The notes under the pieces were generated by a model. That model had not been told where the DNA came from. It searched no databases and saw only the letters and a list, made by a program, of their open reading frames with translations. Position numbers and translations under genes: made by a program. From NCBI RefSeq assembly GCF_001666755.1, contig NZ_LZJC01000150.1:1-64000 (forward strand): 64,000 nt of DNA, in the 5' to 3' direction. This DNA comes from Mycobacterium sp. E1214. GTDB taxonomy: Bacteria; Actinomycetota; Actinomycetes; Mycobacteriales; Mycobacteriaceae. This document shows, piece after piece, positions 11,907-22,100 of the stretch. How positions within the stretch are numbered: position 1 is the stretch's first letter; the number at the start of each line of letters is the position of its first letter.

Positions 11907-12611
11907 CTAGGCCGGCTTTGCCGCAAGGTGTTCGCCGAAGAAGGCGAACACCCGCCGCCACGCGTCCTCGGTGGCATCGTGGTCGTAGCCGAAACCCGAG
12001 ATCCGCAGCAGCGGTTGGGCGGGCAGCTCGTTGGCGAAGCTGTGGCCCGCGCCCGGATACACCTTCACGTCGGCCGTAATGTTCTTGGCGGCAATGGTTT
12101 TGTTCAGCTTCTCCGGCGCGCCACGGCCGAGCGGGTCGCGACCGCCGAAGCTGGCCACGACCGGGCACGCGCCGTCGAGCGTCCTGTCGAGGTTGCGCGG
12201 CAGCGGAGTGCTGTAGAACGGGGCTGAGGCGCCAAATCCCTTGGGCGACATGACCAGAGCGAACTGGCCACCCATGCAGAACCCCGCGATGCCCACCTGG
12301 CCCGTGCATTCGGGCAGGGCCTGCAAGTGATCCCGGGCGGCAAGGATGTCGTCGAGCGCGGGGCCGCGCTGCGTCTGCAGGTCCTTCATGACCCGCGTGA
12401 TGCAGCGGATCCGGCCACCGCGGGCGTACAGGTTGGGGGTGATCGCGAGGTACCCGGCCCCGGCGATGCGCTTGTTGATCGACTCCTTGTCGCGGCTGTA
12501 TCCGAAGAGGTCGTGAACCACCACGACGCCGGGCCAGGGGCCCTGACCTCCGGGCAGGTCCAGCAGCGCGTCGATCTGTCCGGTGGGCGTATCGATCTGA
12601 ATCGTCGTCAT
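11907..12611 (-). CDS. Dienelactone hydrolase family protein
   Basis: 234 residues from ATG 12611 (MTTIQIDTPTG). The catalytic cysteine is in GFCMGG (about residue 114), the aspartate in ASFGGRDPLG and the histidine in YPGAGHSF, which is the Cys-Asp-His triad of dienelactone hydrolase. The reaction on carboxymethylenebutenolide is known for the family, but the natural substrate in mycobacteria is not. It converges on the quinone oxidoreductase with a 6-base gap and is divergent from fxsA. Orthologue by position of Rv2054 (about 237 residues, from memory). An open frame further upstream to 12686 lacks family similarity, so I did not use it. Confidence 0.9.
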   Translation of the reverse strand: MTTIQIDTPTGQIDALLDLPGGQGPWPGVVVVHDLFGYSRDKESINKRIAGAGYLAITPNLYARGGRIRCITRVMKDLQTQRGPALDDILAARDHLQALPECTGQVGIAGFCMGGQFALVMSPKGFGASAPFYSTPLPRNLDRTLDGACPVVASFGGRDPLGRGAPEKLNKTIAAKNITADVKVYPGAGHSFANELPAQPLLRISGFGYDHDATEDAWRRVFAFFGEHLAAKPA

Positions 12612-12684
12612 ACCGTCATCTAATCGCAGCCGTGCCGCGCGGCACCACGGGAACTTCCAGACGTTTGCCCCGCGTTGTCCGATC

Positions 12685-13224
12685 ATGGTGTCGCGGTTGT
12701 TGCTGATCTACGCGGTTGTCGAAATCGCGGTGATCTTTGCTCTGGTGTCGACGGTCGGGTGGGGCTGGACCCTGCTGGTGTTGTTGGGCACGTTCCTGCT
12801 CGGGTGGGGCGTCGTGGCTCCCATGGCGGGTTCGCGCCTGGTGCGCCAGGTTGGGCAGCTGCGCCGGGGCCTCGGCGCGTCACGCGGCGCGGCCGGTGAC
12901 GGCGCGCTGATCGGGCTCGGCGCCGTCCTCGTGCTCATCCCCGGTCTGGTGAGCACCGCGCTGGGGCTGTTGTTGCTGCTGCCGCCGGTGCGTTCGGTCG
13001 CCCGCCCGGCGCTGACCGCGGTCGCGATGCGCCGGCTGCAGCGGATTCCGGGATACCCGGCCGCGGCGGCGCGGCGCCGCCCGGCCGCCGAGCGCGACTA
13101 CATCGACGGCGAGATCATCGACGGCGAGATTATCGACGGTGAAGTCATCGACGGTGAAGTCATCGACGGCGAAATGGCCCGCGACCTGCACCCCTCGGCG
13201 TCGCCGCGCTCCACGCGCCGCTGA
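12685..13224 (+). CDS. fxsA: FxsA family membrane protein
   Basis: 179 residues. The N-terminal 115 residues are the FxsA domain, with membrane spans at about residues 4-22, 27-50 and 75-98 (LLLIYAVVEIAVIFALVSTV; LVLLGTFLLGWGVV; LIGLGAVLVLIPGLVSTALG). FxsA in E. coli affects phage T7 F-exclusion; the mycobacterial role is unknown. The C-terminal tail is soluble and basic, then contains five copies of an acidic IDGEI/V pentapeptide encoded by a 15-base tandem repeat. Such a tail can vary in copy number between strains. It sits in the position of Rv2053c. Confidence 0.9.
   Translation: MVSRLLLIYAVVEIAVIFALVSTVGWGWTLLVLLGTFLLGWGVVAPMAGSRLVRQVGQLRRGLGASRGAAGDGALIGLGAVLVLIPGLVSTALGLLLLLPPVRSVARPALTAVAMRRLQRIPGYPAAAARRRPAAERDYIDGEIIDGEIIDGEVIDGEVIDGEMARDLHPSASPRSTRR
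13102..13176 (+). repeat. Five tandem 15-base units inside fxsA
   Basis: Units of the form ATCGACGGCGAGATC are repeated five times head to tail, encoding IDGEI, IDGEI, IDGEV, IDGEV and IDGEM. Being in frame and a multiple of three, copy-number change would lengthen or shorten the tail without breaking the gene. Confidence 0.9.
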
Positions 13225-13273
13225 ACCGCGCCGCCCTGCTCGTCAGGTCGGTGCCCGAACGTAGTTTTGCCCT

Positions 13274-14887
13274 ATGACGCGGACTGATGGACCGCCCACC
13301 ACGCTGCTAGTCAACGGTCACGTGCACAGTCCCGCTCAGCCGGACGCGACGGCCTTGGCCGTGCGCGGCGACGTCATCGCGTGGCTGGGCAGCGACGACG
13401 TCGGCCGCCGCCTGTTTCCCGATGCCCGCGTGGAGGACCTGGCCGGCGGGTTCGTGGCGCCAGGGTTCGTGGACAGCCACGTGCACGTGACCGCCACGGG
13501 CCTCACCCTCAGCGGGCTGGACCTGCGGGCCGCCGAGTCGCGCGCGCACTGCCTGCGCATGATCGCCGAATACGCGGCCGCGCATCCGGGGCTGCCGGTG
13601 TGGGGCCACGGCTGGGACGAGACGGCGTGGCCGGAGAACGCCCCGCCGAGCACTGGCGACCTCGACGCCGTGCTCGGCGACCGACCGGCCTACCTGACGC
13701 GCGTCGACGTGCATTCCGCGCTGGCCTCGACGGGGCTGCGCCAGCGGGTCAGCGGGCTCGCGGCGGCGCCCGGGTACGCCGCCGCGAGCCCGCTGGCCGG
13801 CGACGCGCACCACCTCGTCCGTGCCGTCGCGCGGGACCTGCTGACCGCTCAGCAGCTGGCCGACGCGCGGGCCGCGGCCCTGGGCGCGGCCGCCGCGGCC
13901 GGCATCGTCGCCGTGCACGAGTGTGCGGGACCGGAGATCGGCGGGCTCGACGACTGGCTGGCGCTGCGCGCCCTCGCCCACGGCGTCGAGGTGATCGGGT
14001 ACTGGGGCGAGGCGGTGAGCACCGCCGCGCAGGCGCGTGAGCTCGTCGGGGCCACCGGTGCCCGCGGCCTGGCCGGTGATCTCTTCGTTGACGGGGCGCT
14101 CGGGTCGCGCACCGCGTGGCTATGCGAGCCCTACGCCGACGCCCCGGACCGTCACGGCACCTGCTACCTGGAACCCGACCTCATCGAGGCCCACGTCCGG
14201 GCCTGCACCGAGGCGCGGGTGACGGCCGGTTTCCACGTCATCGGTGACGCGGCCGTGGCCGCCGCGGTGCTCGCCTTCGAGCGGGTCGTCGACGCGCTCG
14301 GCGCGGTGGCGGTGGCGCGCTGTGGCCACCGGCTGGAGCACGTCGAGATGGTCACCGCCGAGCAGGCGGCGAAGCTCGGCCAGTGGGGCGTCATCGCCAG
14401 CGTGCAGCCCAATTTCGACGCCGAGTGGGGCGGCGAAGCCGGCATGTACGCGCGCCGTCTGGGCCCGCAGCGAGGCAGTCAACTCAATCCGCTGGCGCTG
14501 TTAGCATCCCAAGGCGTGCCCCTCGCGCTTGGTTCCGACGCCCCCGTCACGGGGCTGGACCCGTGGATGAGCGTCCGCGCTGCCGTCAACCACCGCACCC
14601 CGGGCAGCGCCGTCTCCGCGCGCGCGGCGTTCGCGGCCGCGACCCGCGGCGGCTGGCGCGCAGCGGGCGCGCGTGACGGCGCGGCCGGCACCCTGACCCC
14701 GGGCGCCCCCGCCTCCTACGCGGTGTGGGACGCCGGGACGCTCGACGTCGAGGCGCCGCGCGACGCCGTCCAGCGCTGGTCGACCGATCCCCGCTCTCGG
14801 GTGCCGGCCCTGCCCCGGCTGGGCCCGACGGATCCCCTGCCGCGATGCCGGCGAACGGTGCACCGCGGCGCGGTGATCTATGGCTAG
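13274..14887 (+). CDS. Amidohydrolase family protein (YtcJ-like)
   Basis: 537 residues. The composite amidohydrolase fold shows the metal motif GFVDSHVHV (about residues 68-76), a mid-protein [21 protein letters not shown] with a metal histidine, CGHRLEHVE with further histidines, and [11 protein letters not shown] carrying the catalytic aspartate near residue 425. This order matches the amidohydrolase-3/YtcJ group, which hydrolyse C-N bonds of unknown cytoplasmic substrates. It follows fxsA by 49 bases, and its last eight bases overlap the start of lnt, so it is probably co-transcribed with the lipoprotein-modification genes. Substrate cannot be predicted. Confidence 0.85.
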   Translation: MTRTDGPPTTLLVNGHVHSPAQPDATALAVRGDVIAWLGSDDVGRRLFPDARVEDLAGGFVAPGFVDSHVHVTATGLTLSGLDLRAAESRAHCLRMIAEYAAAHPGLPVWGHGWDETAWPENAPPSTGDLDAVLGDRPAYLTRVDVHSALASTGLRQRVSGLAAAPGYAAASPLAGDAHHLVRAVARDLLTAQQLADARAAALGAAAAAGIVAVHECAGPEIGGLDDWLALRALAHGVEVIGYWGEAVSTAAQARELVGATGARGLAGDLFVDGALGSRTAWLCEPYADAPDRHGTCYLEPDLIEAHVRACTEARVTAGFHVIGDAAVAAAVLAFERVVDALGAVAVARCGHRLEHVEMVTAEQAAKLGQWGVIASVQPNFDAEWGGEAGMYARRLGPQRGSQLNPLALLASQGVPLALGSDAPVTGLDPWMSVRAAVNHRTPGSAVSARAAFAAATRGGWRAAGARDGAAGTLTPGAPASYAVWDAGTLDVEAPRDAVQRWSTDPRSRVPALPRLGPTDPLPRCRRTVHRGAVIYG

Positions 14888-17168
14888 GCGCTGGTCGAGA
14901 CGCCGGAACCAGGGTGAGGGCGGTGACCAGCGCTCCGAAGGCCCCGACCCGGCCCATGCCGACCAGCCCGAACCGGCCGATCGCATCCGCGAGATCACGG
15001 CGGTCGGCCCGGCCACCGACGCCAGCGCTGACGAGGCCGAGGCCGACCGCGACGACGACCCCGCGGCAGTGCACAGGGGGGCCGCGGCGCACGCCAAGCC
15101 CGACCCGCAACCAGGGCTGGACCCGCAAGCCGAGCCCGACCCGCAAGCCGAGCTCGGCCCACCAGCCGAGCCCGAGGCCGCCCCGCAACCCGAGCCCGAC
15201 CTGCCACCCGGGCCGGAGCCAGAACCCGACGCGCAACGCGAGACCGACCCGCAAGCCGGGCCGGAATCCGCGCGGCGCTCCGGCTCCGCCGCACTGCGCG
15301 TCGCGACGGCGGTGGGCGCGGCGGTGGTCGCGCGGCTGCCCCGCCTCGGCGCCGCGCTGCTGCCGCGTCTGGCCCGGCTCGCGTGCGTCGTGGCCGGCGG
15401 GCTGTTGCTCTACGCGAGCTTCCCGACCCGGAACTGGTGGTGGGCCGCCGTCCCGGCGGCCGCACTGCTGGGCTGGGTGCTCACGCGCGCCGCCACGACC
15501 GCGATCGGCGGCCTGGGCTACGGCTTCGTGTTCGGCCTGGTGTTCTACCTGCCGTTGCTGCCGTGGGTGGGCAGCCTGGTCGGACCGGTGCCCTGGGTGG
15601 TGCTGGCCATGCTGTGCGCGGCGTTCCCCGCCGCCTTCAGCCTGTTCGCGGTGGTGGTGCGCGGGCTGCCGGGATGGCCGCTGTGGTTCGCGGTGCTGTG
15701 GGCCGCCCAGGAGTGGGCGAAGTCGACGTTCCCGTTCGGCGGCTTCCCGTGGGGCGTGGTGGCCTACGGCCAGACCCACGGCCCCTTCCTGCCGCTTGCC
15801 CAGCTCGGCGGCTCGACCCTGCTCTCGGTGGCCGTCATGCTGATCGGCTTCAGCGGCACCGCCATCGCGCTGGAGATCGCGGCGTGGTGGCACGGCCCCG
15901 GCGGCCAGCGGACCGCCGAGCCTGACGCCGCCGTCGACCCGCCGGGACACACCGACTCCGCCCCGCCCGCCGTGGTGCTGCCCGGCATCTGCATCTGCCT
16001 GGTTCTGCTCGCCTCCGTCATCGTCTGGCCGCAGGTACGGCACGCCGGCACGGGGTCCGGCGGCGAGCCGCCCGTGACGATCGCGGTGGTGCAGGGCAAC
16101 GTGCCGCGCCTGGGTCTTGGCTTCAACGATCAGCGCCGCGCGGTGCTGGACAACCACGTTCGTGAGACGCTGCGGCTGGCCGAAGACGTCCGCGCCGGCA
16201 CCGCCCCGCAGCCGCAATTCGTCATCTGGCCCGAGGACTCGTCGGACATCGATCCGCTGGTCAACACCGACGCCGCACTCGAGATCTCTCAGGCCGCGGT
16301 GACCGTCGGCGCGCCCATCCTGATCGGCAGCGTCCTGGCGGTCCCCGGGAGCCCGCCCGACGATCCCCGCTTCACCAACACCATGATCGTGTGGAATCCG
16401 TCCACCGGCCCCGCCGACCGCCACGACAAACAGATCGTGCAGCCCTTCGGCGAATACCTGCCGATGCGCTCCTTCTTCCGACACCTGTCGGGGTACGCCG
16501 ACCGCGCCGGCAACATGGTGCCCGGCGCCGGCAACGGCGTGGTGCACATCGCCGGGGTGCCGCTGGGAGTGGCCACCTGCTGGGAAGTGATCTTCGACCG
16601 CGCCCCCCGCAAGGCCGTCCTGGACGGCGCCCAGCTGCTCGCCGTGCCGGCCAACAACGCCACCTTCAACCAGACGATGAGCGAGCAGCAGCTGGCGTTC
16701 GCCAGGCTGCGCGCCGTCGAACACGACCGGTACGTGGTGGTGGCCGGCACCACCGGAATCAGCGCCGTGATCGCCCCCGACGGCGCCGAGCTGGTCAGCA
16801 CCGACTTCTTCCAACCCGCCTACCTCGACATCGCGGTGCGCCTGAAGACCAGATTGACGCCGGCGACGCGATGGGCGCCCGTCCTGCAGTGGGTGTTGCT
16901 GGTGGTGGCCGGGGCGGTGGTTTTGGTCGGGATGCGGCACAATGGTTGGTTCGCGCGTCCCGTTCGTCTCAGGTCCACCGCCGGCGACGAAGCCTCGAGC
17001 GCCGGTACGCCGCCGAGGGACCCCCCGCCCGGGCAGGGACCCTCGGATCCGCCGCCCGCCGAGGGCGGTGACCGCACGCCGCCACCTGGCGGCGGCGAGG
17101 ACAGTCCGCTCCCCGAGGGCGGCCGACGACCGTCGCGTCATTCCGGGCGACACAGAGGAGCTACATGA
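14880..17168 (+). CDS. lnt: Apolipoprotein N-acyltransferase Lnt
   Basis: 762 residues. Residues 1-135 form a long acidic, proline-rich, low-complexity cytoplasmic leader with repeated DPQAE/PEPEP-type motifs. Then come about six membrane spans and the nitrilase-like extracytoplasmic domain with triad Glu452 (IWPEDSS), Lys517 ([14 protein letters not shown]) and Cys567 (VATCWEV). Lnt moves an acyl chain from phospholipid to the N-terminal cysteine of lipoproteins. A last membrane span follows, then a proline/glycine-rich tail. In M. tuberculosis I recall this domain fused to Ppm1 in one protein; here it is a separate gene whose stop overlaps the next start (ATGA), as in M. smegmatis. The two products are known to interact there. 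Confidence 0.93.
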   Translation: MARRWSRRRNQGEGGDQRSEGPDPAHADQPEPADRIREITAVGPATDASADEAEADRDDDPAAVHRGAAAHAKPDPQPGLDPQAEPDPQAELGPPAEPEAAPQPEPDLPPGPEPEPDAQRETDPQAGPESARRSGSAALRVATAVGAAVVARLPRLGAALLPRLARLACVVAGGLLLYASFPTRNWWWAAVPAAALLGWVLTRAATTAIGGLGYGFVFGLVFYLPLLPWVGSLVGPVPWVVLAMLCAAFPAAFSLFAVVVRGLPGWPLWFAVLWAAQEWAKSTFPFGGFPWGVVAYGQTHGPFLPLAQLGGSTLLSVAVMLIGFSGTAIALEIAAWWHGPGGQRTAEPDAAVDPPGHTDSAPPAVVLPGICICLVLLASVIVWPQVRHAGTGSGGEPPVTIAVVQGNVPRLGLGFNDQRRAVLDNHVRETLRLAEDVRAGTAPQPQFVIWPEDSSDIDPLVNTDAALEISQAAVTVGAPILIGSVLAVPGSPPDDPRFTNTMIVWNPSTGPADRHDKQIVQPFGEYLPMRSFFRHLSGYADRAGNMVPGAGNGVVHIAGVPLGVATCWEVIFDRAPRKAVLDGAQLLAVPANNATFNQTMSEQQLAFARLRAVEHDRYVVVAGTTGISAVIAPDGAELVSTDFFQPAYLDIAVRLKTRLTPATRWAPVLQWVLLVVAGAVVLVGMRHNGWFARPVRLRSTAGDEASSAGTPPRDPPPGQGPSDPPPAEGGDRTPPPGGGEDSPLPEGGRRPSRHSGRHRGAT

Positions 17169-17959
17169 CCACCGGCCAGCCGGCGCCCCAAGCCCAGGGC
17201 AACCGTCCCAGCCAGCGCGTCCTCGTGATCATCCCGACCTACAACGAGCGCGAGAACCTGCCGGTGATCCACCGGCGGCTCAAGGACGCCTGCCCGCACG
17301 TGCACCTGCTCATCGTCGACGACAGCAGCCCCGACGGCACCGGGCAGCTCGCCGACGACTTCGCCGCCACCGACGCCGGGCGCACCCACGTGCTGCACCG
17401 CACCGCCAAGGACGGCCTGGGCGCGGCGTACCTTGCCGGCTTCGCCTGGGGGCTGAGCCGCGACTATTCGGTGCTCGTGGAGATGGACGCCGATGGCAGC
17501 CACGCGCCCGAACAACTGCACCGCCTGCTGGACGCCGTGGACGCCGGGGCGGACCTGGCGATCGGCTCACGCTACGTCGACGGGGGAGCGGTGCGTAACT
17601 GGCCGTGGCGGCGCTGGGCGCTGTCCTGGACGGCCAACACCTACGCGCGGTTGGCGCTGGGCATCGGGGTGCACGACATCACCGCCGGCTACCGGGCCTA
17701 CCGCCGCGAGGTCCTCGAGAAGATCGGCCTGGACGCCGTCGACTCGAAGGGCTACTGCTTCCAGATCGACCTGACGTGGCGGACAGTCTCCAACGGGTTC
17801 ACCATCGCCGAGGTGCCGATCACCTTCACGGAGCGCGAACTCGGCGTCTCCAAAATGAGCGGATCGAACATCCGCGAGGCGCTGGTCAAGGTCACCCGGT
17901 GGGGCATCGAGGGCCGGCGGACGCGCACCCCGGCGGCGCGCGCCAAGAACTCGTCGTAA
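17165..17959 (+). CDS. ppm1: Polyprenol-phosphate mannosyltransferase Ppm1
   Basis: 264 residues, ATG overlapping the lnt stop, preceded by GAGGAG. It is a GT2 glycosyltransferase of the dolichol-phosphate mannose synthase type: [17 protein letters not shown], then [13 protein letters not shown], the metal/nucleotide motif EMDADGSH, the GSRYVDGG segment and [10 protein letters not shown]. It makes polyprenyl-phosphate-mannose from GDP-mannose at the cytoplasmic face, the donor for lipomannan, lipoarabinomannan and protein mannosylation. It has no membrane spans of its own, which explains its dependence on the Lnt partner for anchoring. The mannosylated mycoketide product of Pks12 belongs to the same general class of isoprenoid-like phosphomannosides. 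Confidence 0.95.
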   Translation: MTTGQPAPQAQGNRPSQRVLVIIPTYNERENLPVIHRRLKDACPHVHLLIVDDSSPDGTGQLADDFAATDAGRTHVLHRTAKDGLGAAYLAGFAWGLSRDYSVLVEMDADGSHAPEQLHRLLDAVDAGADLAIGSRYVDGGAVRNWPWRRWALSWTANTYARLALGIGVHDITAGYRAYRREVLEKIGLDAVDSKGYCFQIDLTWRTVSNGFTIAEVPITFTERELGVSKMSGSNIREALVKVTRWGIEGRRTRTPAARAKNSS

Positions 17960-17968
17960 CCCGGCGGG

Positions 17969-18304
17969 TCAGCCGCGCCGGCGGGTCTTGATGATCTCGA
18001 GGCGCTCCTTGAGCAGCTCTTCGAGCTCCTCCACCGAGCGGCGCTCCAGCAGCATGTCCCAGTGGGTCCGCGGCGGCTTGACCTTCTTCGGCTCGGGCAG
18101 GTCGCCCTCGATCAGGGTGCCTTCCATGCCGTTGCGGCACAGCCAGGTGCCGGGGATCTCGGCGTCGTCGGCGAACGGTACTTCGAACTCCTCGCCGTTC
18201 TCGGTGCGGTACTTCGCGAGCTGGCGTGGCGCCAGGTCGTGGTTGCGGTCGGTCTCGTAGCTCACGGCTCCGAGACGACTGCCCCGTAGGACGCGATCAG
18301 CCAT
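17969..18304 (-). CDS. rbpA: RNA polymerase-binding protein RbpA
   Basis: 111 residues, ATG preceded by GGTAAGGAG. The sequence runs MADRVLRGSRLGAVSYETDR, the RbpA core domain (LAKYRTENGEEFEVPFADDA, WLCRNGMEGTL), a basic linker (PEPKKVKPPRTHWDML) and the C-terminal sigma-interaction helix (EELEELLKERLEIIK). RbpA stabilises the open complex of RNA polymerase holoenzyme and is essential in mycobacteria. It converges on ppm1 with a 9-base gap. Confidence 0.97.
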   Translation of the reverse strand: MADRVLRGSRLGAVSYETDRNHDLAPRQLAKYRTENGEEFEVPFADDAEIPGTWLCRNGMEGTLIEGDLPEPKKVKPPRTHWDMLLERRSVEELEELLKERLEIIKTRRRG

Positions 18305-18328
18305 GGCTGCTACTCCTTACCAGTCCTT

Positions 18329-18344
18329 CGGGCCTGCAGGCCCG
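18329..18344. repeat. 16-base palindrome in the rbpA leader
   Basis: CGGGCCTGCAGGCCCG is a perfect palindrome 25 bases upstream of the rbpA start and would lie in its 5' leader. On the plus strand it is followed by GTTTTG, but it has no loop. It could be a regulator site for rbpA; terminator function is less likely. Confidence 0.3.
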
Positions 18345-18464
18345 GTTTTGTTCCGTATAGCAAACGCTGCGGCGCTGTGCGCAGTTCCCCGGCGGTGCAC
18401 CGGTATCCGCGACGCGACCTTCCATGATACCGGCGATCCGGGGCGCGCCGGGCATCGGCGACTA

Positions 18465-18827
18465 ATGTCGTCAGGCGTGACCCGCCGTGCCCGCCCGCAA
18501 CCGTGCCGCTGGTGCGGCCGCGACGTGCCCGACGCGAGCGTGGGCCGGCGCCGCCAGTACTGCCGTCAGTCGTGCCGCCAGCGGGCCTACGAGCAGCGGG
18601 CGTCGTTGACCCGCGACGGCGCGGCGGCCGTGCCCGCCGACGCGGTGGTGCTGTCGGCTGAGGACGCCGCCGACCTGTCGGACCGGGTGTACCAGGTGCG
18701 CTGCGCGGCGGAGGATATCGCCACCGCCCTCGACGAGGGCGCCCCACCGGCCGAGCTACGGGAGCTGTGTGACGTGTTGGTGCAGGCCGCCAGGGCCGCC
18801 GACGGTTGGCGCCGCGCCGGTGTATGA
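18465..18827 (+). CDS. Small zinc-cluster protein, unknown function
   Basis: 120 residues from ATG 18465 (or 116 from GTG 18477). The N-terminal third has a four-cysteine, arginine-rich cluster: CRWCGRDVP, then QYCRQSCRQRAYEQR, a likely zinc-ribbon-like fold. The rest is a predicted helical, acidic region (LSAEDAADLSDRVYQVRCAAEDIATALDEG). Basic residues around the cysteines suggest nucleic-acid binding. It is divergent from rbpA and upstream of pks12, matching the place of a small uncharacterised gene in M. tuberculosis (Rv2049c, from memory). No function can be assigned. Confidence 0.7.
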   Translation: MSSGVTRRARPQPCRWCGRDVPDASVGRRRQYCRQSCRQRAYEQRASLTRDGAAAVPADAVVLSAEDAADLSDRVYQVRCAAEDIATALDEGAPPAELRELCDVLVQAARAADGWRRAGV

Positions 18828-19183
18828 CGTGGGCGTGACCATCGCCAATGGCTAGCCGGGTACAGTCGCGCCATGGACCACGGCCCACGGATGCAGCGGA
18901 CCGTCGTCCCACGAGCGAACCGGGCGCCCCGCGTCACGCCTGTCCTCGACGGGGCGCCGCGGTCGCCGAAGCCGAATTCCCTGTAGCACTCGGGGAGCGG
19001 ACGTTTTGAAATCCTGTCGGAGTTGGACATACTCACCAGCAACATTCGTGGGTTCGAAAGCAGCGCGACGCTGCTCGAACCGGAAGCGGCGCCGCTTCAT
19101 GCAGCCCATCCCGTGATCGGCCGACAGCCGCATCCCGTGATGAACGACTGCCCACGTCAGGTGAGGGTTAGGCGAGGTTTGTG
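18828..19183 (+). promoter_or_regulatory. Gene-free stretch upstream of pks12 with a possible promoter
   Basis: 356 bases without a convincing gene. A possible sigma-A promoter is TTGAAA (19006-19011), a 16-base spacer and CATACT (19028-19033), about 150 bases before the pks12 start. Just before the start, 19161-19177 reads GTGAGGGTTAGGCGAGG, in which GCGAGG can act as ribosome binding site. Open frames on the minus strand here look like noise. Confidence 0.35.
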
Positions 19184-22100
19184 ATGGTTGATCAACTCCA
19201 GCATGCGACCGAAGCGCTGCGCAAAGCGCTGGTCCAGGTTGAGCGCCTGAAGCGCACCAACCGCGCGCTGCTGGAGCGGTCCAACGAACCCATCGCGATC
19301 GTCGGGATGTCGTGCCGATTCCCCGGCGGCATCGAGACGCCCGAGGGCCTGTGGCAGATGGTGGCCGACGGCCGCGACGTGATGTCGGATTTCCCCACCG
19401 ACCGCGGCTGGGACCTGGCCGGTCTCTTCGATCCGGACCCCGACGCGCGCCACAAGTCCTACGCCCGCACGGGCGGCTTCGTCGACGGCGTCGCCGACTT
19501 CGACGCCGGCTTCTTCGGCATCGCTCCCAGCGAGGCGCTCGCGATGGACCCCCAGCACCGGATGCTGCTGGAGCTGTCGTGGGAAGCGTTGGAGCGGGCC
19601 GGAATTGACCCCGGCGGCCTGCGCGGCAGCGCCACCGGCGTGTTTGCCGGCCTGATCGTGCAGGGCTACGGCATGCTCGCCGAGGAGATCGAGGGTTACC
19701 GCCTCACCGGCATGACCTCCAGCGTCGCCTCGGGCCGGGTGTCCTATGTGCTGGGCCTGGAAGGCCCCGCGGTGTCGGTCGACACCGCCTGCTCGTCGTC
19801 GCTGGTGGCGCTGCACATGGCGGTGCAGTCGCTGCGCTCCGGCGAATGCGACCTGGCCCTGGCCGGCGGCGCGACCGTCAACGCCACCCCCACGGTCTTC
19901 GTCGAATTCAGCCGGCACCGCGGGTTGGCGCCGGACGGCCGGTGCAAGGCTTACGCGGGCGCGGCCGACGGCGTCGGTTGGTCGGAGGGCGGCGCCATGC
20001 TGGTGGTCGAGCGCCTCTCGGACGCGCAGCGACTCGGGCACCCGGTGCTCGCGGTGGTGCGCGGCACGGCGGTCAACCAGGACGGCGCCTCCAACGGCTT
20101 GACGGCGCCCAACGGCCCGTCCCAGCAGCGGGTGGTCCGCGCGGCGCTGGCCAACGCCGGCCTGACCACGGCCGACGTCGCGGTGGTCGAAGGGCACGGC
20201 ACCGGCACCACCCTGGGCGATCCGATCGAGGCGCAAGCGTTGCTGGCGACCTACGGGCAGGACCGCGGTGAGGCCGCGGACCCGCTGTGGCTGGGGTCGA
20301 TCAAGTCGAACATGGGTCACACGCAGGCGGCCGCCGGTGTCGCCGGGGTGATCAAGATGGTGCTGGCCATGCAGCACGAACTGCTGCCGTCGACGCTGCA
20401 CGTCGACGAGCCCAGCCCGCATGTCGACTGGTCGGCGGGTTCGGTCTCGCTGCTGACCCAGCCGCGCCCGTGGCCGGCCGACGACCCCCGCGTCAGGCGG
20501 GCGGCGGTGTCGTCGTTCGGGATCAGCGGCACCAACGCGCACGTCATCGTCGAGGCCGTGCCCGCGCAACCCACGCCCGTGGCGGACACCCCCAAACCCG
20601 CGGTGCTGCCGTGGGTCGTGTCAGCGAAATCGGAGGCGGCGCTGCGCGCACAGGCCGCGCGGTTGGCGGCCTACGTGCGCGCCGAGGGCGACCTCGACAC
20701 CGTCGACATCGGGTGGTCGCTGGCCGGCCGTTCCACCTTCGAGCACCGCGCCGTCGTCGTCGGCGCCGACCGGCAGCGTTTGCTGGCGGGGCTCGACGAG
20801 CTGGCCTCCGACGCGGTGGGCTCGGTGCTGCGCGGCGTTGCCACCCCCGCCGGGAAGACGGTGTTCGTGTTCCCCGGCCAGGGCTCGCAGTGGCTCGGCA
20901 TGGGCCGCGAATTGCTGGACTCGGCACCCGTTTTCGCGCGTCACATCGAGGCGTGCGACGAGGCTTTCGCGGAATTCGTCGACTGGTCGCTGATCGACGT
21001 GCTGCGCGGCGCCCCCGGCGCTCCCGGCCTGGACCGGGTCGACGTGGTGCAGCCCGCACTGTTTGCCGTGATGGTCTCCTTGGCGGAGCTGTGGAAGTCG
21101 GTGGGGGTGCAGCCCGACGCCGTCATCGGGCACTCGCAGGGCGAGATCGCCGCCGCCTACGTGGCGGGCGCGCTGTCGTTGCGCGACGCGGCCAAGGTGG
21201 TCACCCTGCGCAGCCAACTGCTGACCGCCCTCTCGGGCCCCGGCGGCATGGTGTCCCTCGCGTGTGGCGCCGAGCGCGCCCGAGAGTTGTTGTCGGCGTA
21301 CGGCACTCGGGCCGGCATCGCCGCGGTCAACGGCCGGGCGACCGTCGTGGTGTCCGGCGAGGTGGGAGCGCTCGAGGACCTGATCCGGGTCTGCGCCGAG
21401 CAGGACGTGCGCACCCGGCGCATCGACGTCGACTACGCGTCGCACTCCCCGGAGGTCGAGGCGATCCGCGGCCGGCTCGCTGAGGTGCTGGCCGACATCG
21501 AGCCGCGGGCCTCGCGCACCGCCTTTTTCTCCACGGTGACCGGAAACCGAACGGACACCGCCACTTTGGACGCCGACTACTGGTACCGCAACATCCGGCA
21601 GCCGGTGGAGTTCGACCAGGCGGTCCGCAGCGCCTGCGCCCAGGGGTATCGGGCGTTCATCGAGTCCAGCCCGCATCCGGCCCTGATCGCCGGCATCGAG
21701 GACACCGCCAACGACTGCGGTGACGGCGAAGCGATCGTGGTGCCCACTCTGGGCCGCGACGACGGCGGCCTGGACCGGTTCCTCACCTCCACCGCGGCGG
21801 CCTTCGTCGCCGGTATCGGCGTCGAGTGGCGGGGCGCCCTGCACGGCGGCGCCTATGTCGAGCTGCCCACCTACGCCTTCGACCGGCGCCGGTTCTGGCT
21901 GTCCGGCGACGGGGCGGGCGCCGACGCGGCCGGCCTGGGGCTGGCGGCCGGGCAGCACGCGCTGCTGGGCGCGGTGGTGGACCTGCCCGCCTCGGGCGGG
22001 GTGGTCCTGACCGGCCGGTTGGCCCCCGGCGCGCAGGCGTGGCTGGCCGACCACGCCGTCTCCCAGACGGTGGTGTTCCCCGGTACGGGATTCGTGGAAC

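Noticed and set aside
18852-19133. 93-residue minus-strand frame upstream of pks12
   Set aside because: No ribosome site, atypical composition and no recognisable domain.
19161-19179. IdeR box directly before pks12
   Set aside because: GTGAGGGTTAGGCGAGG shares only the GGTTAGGC half of the consensus and overlaps the ribosome-site region; too weak.
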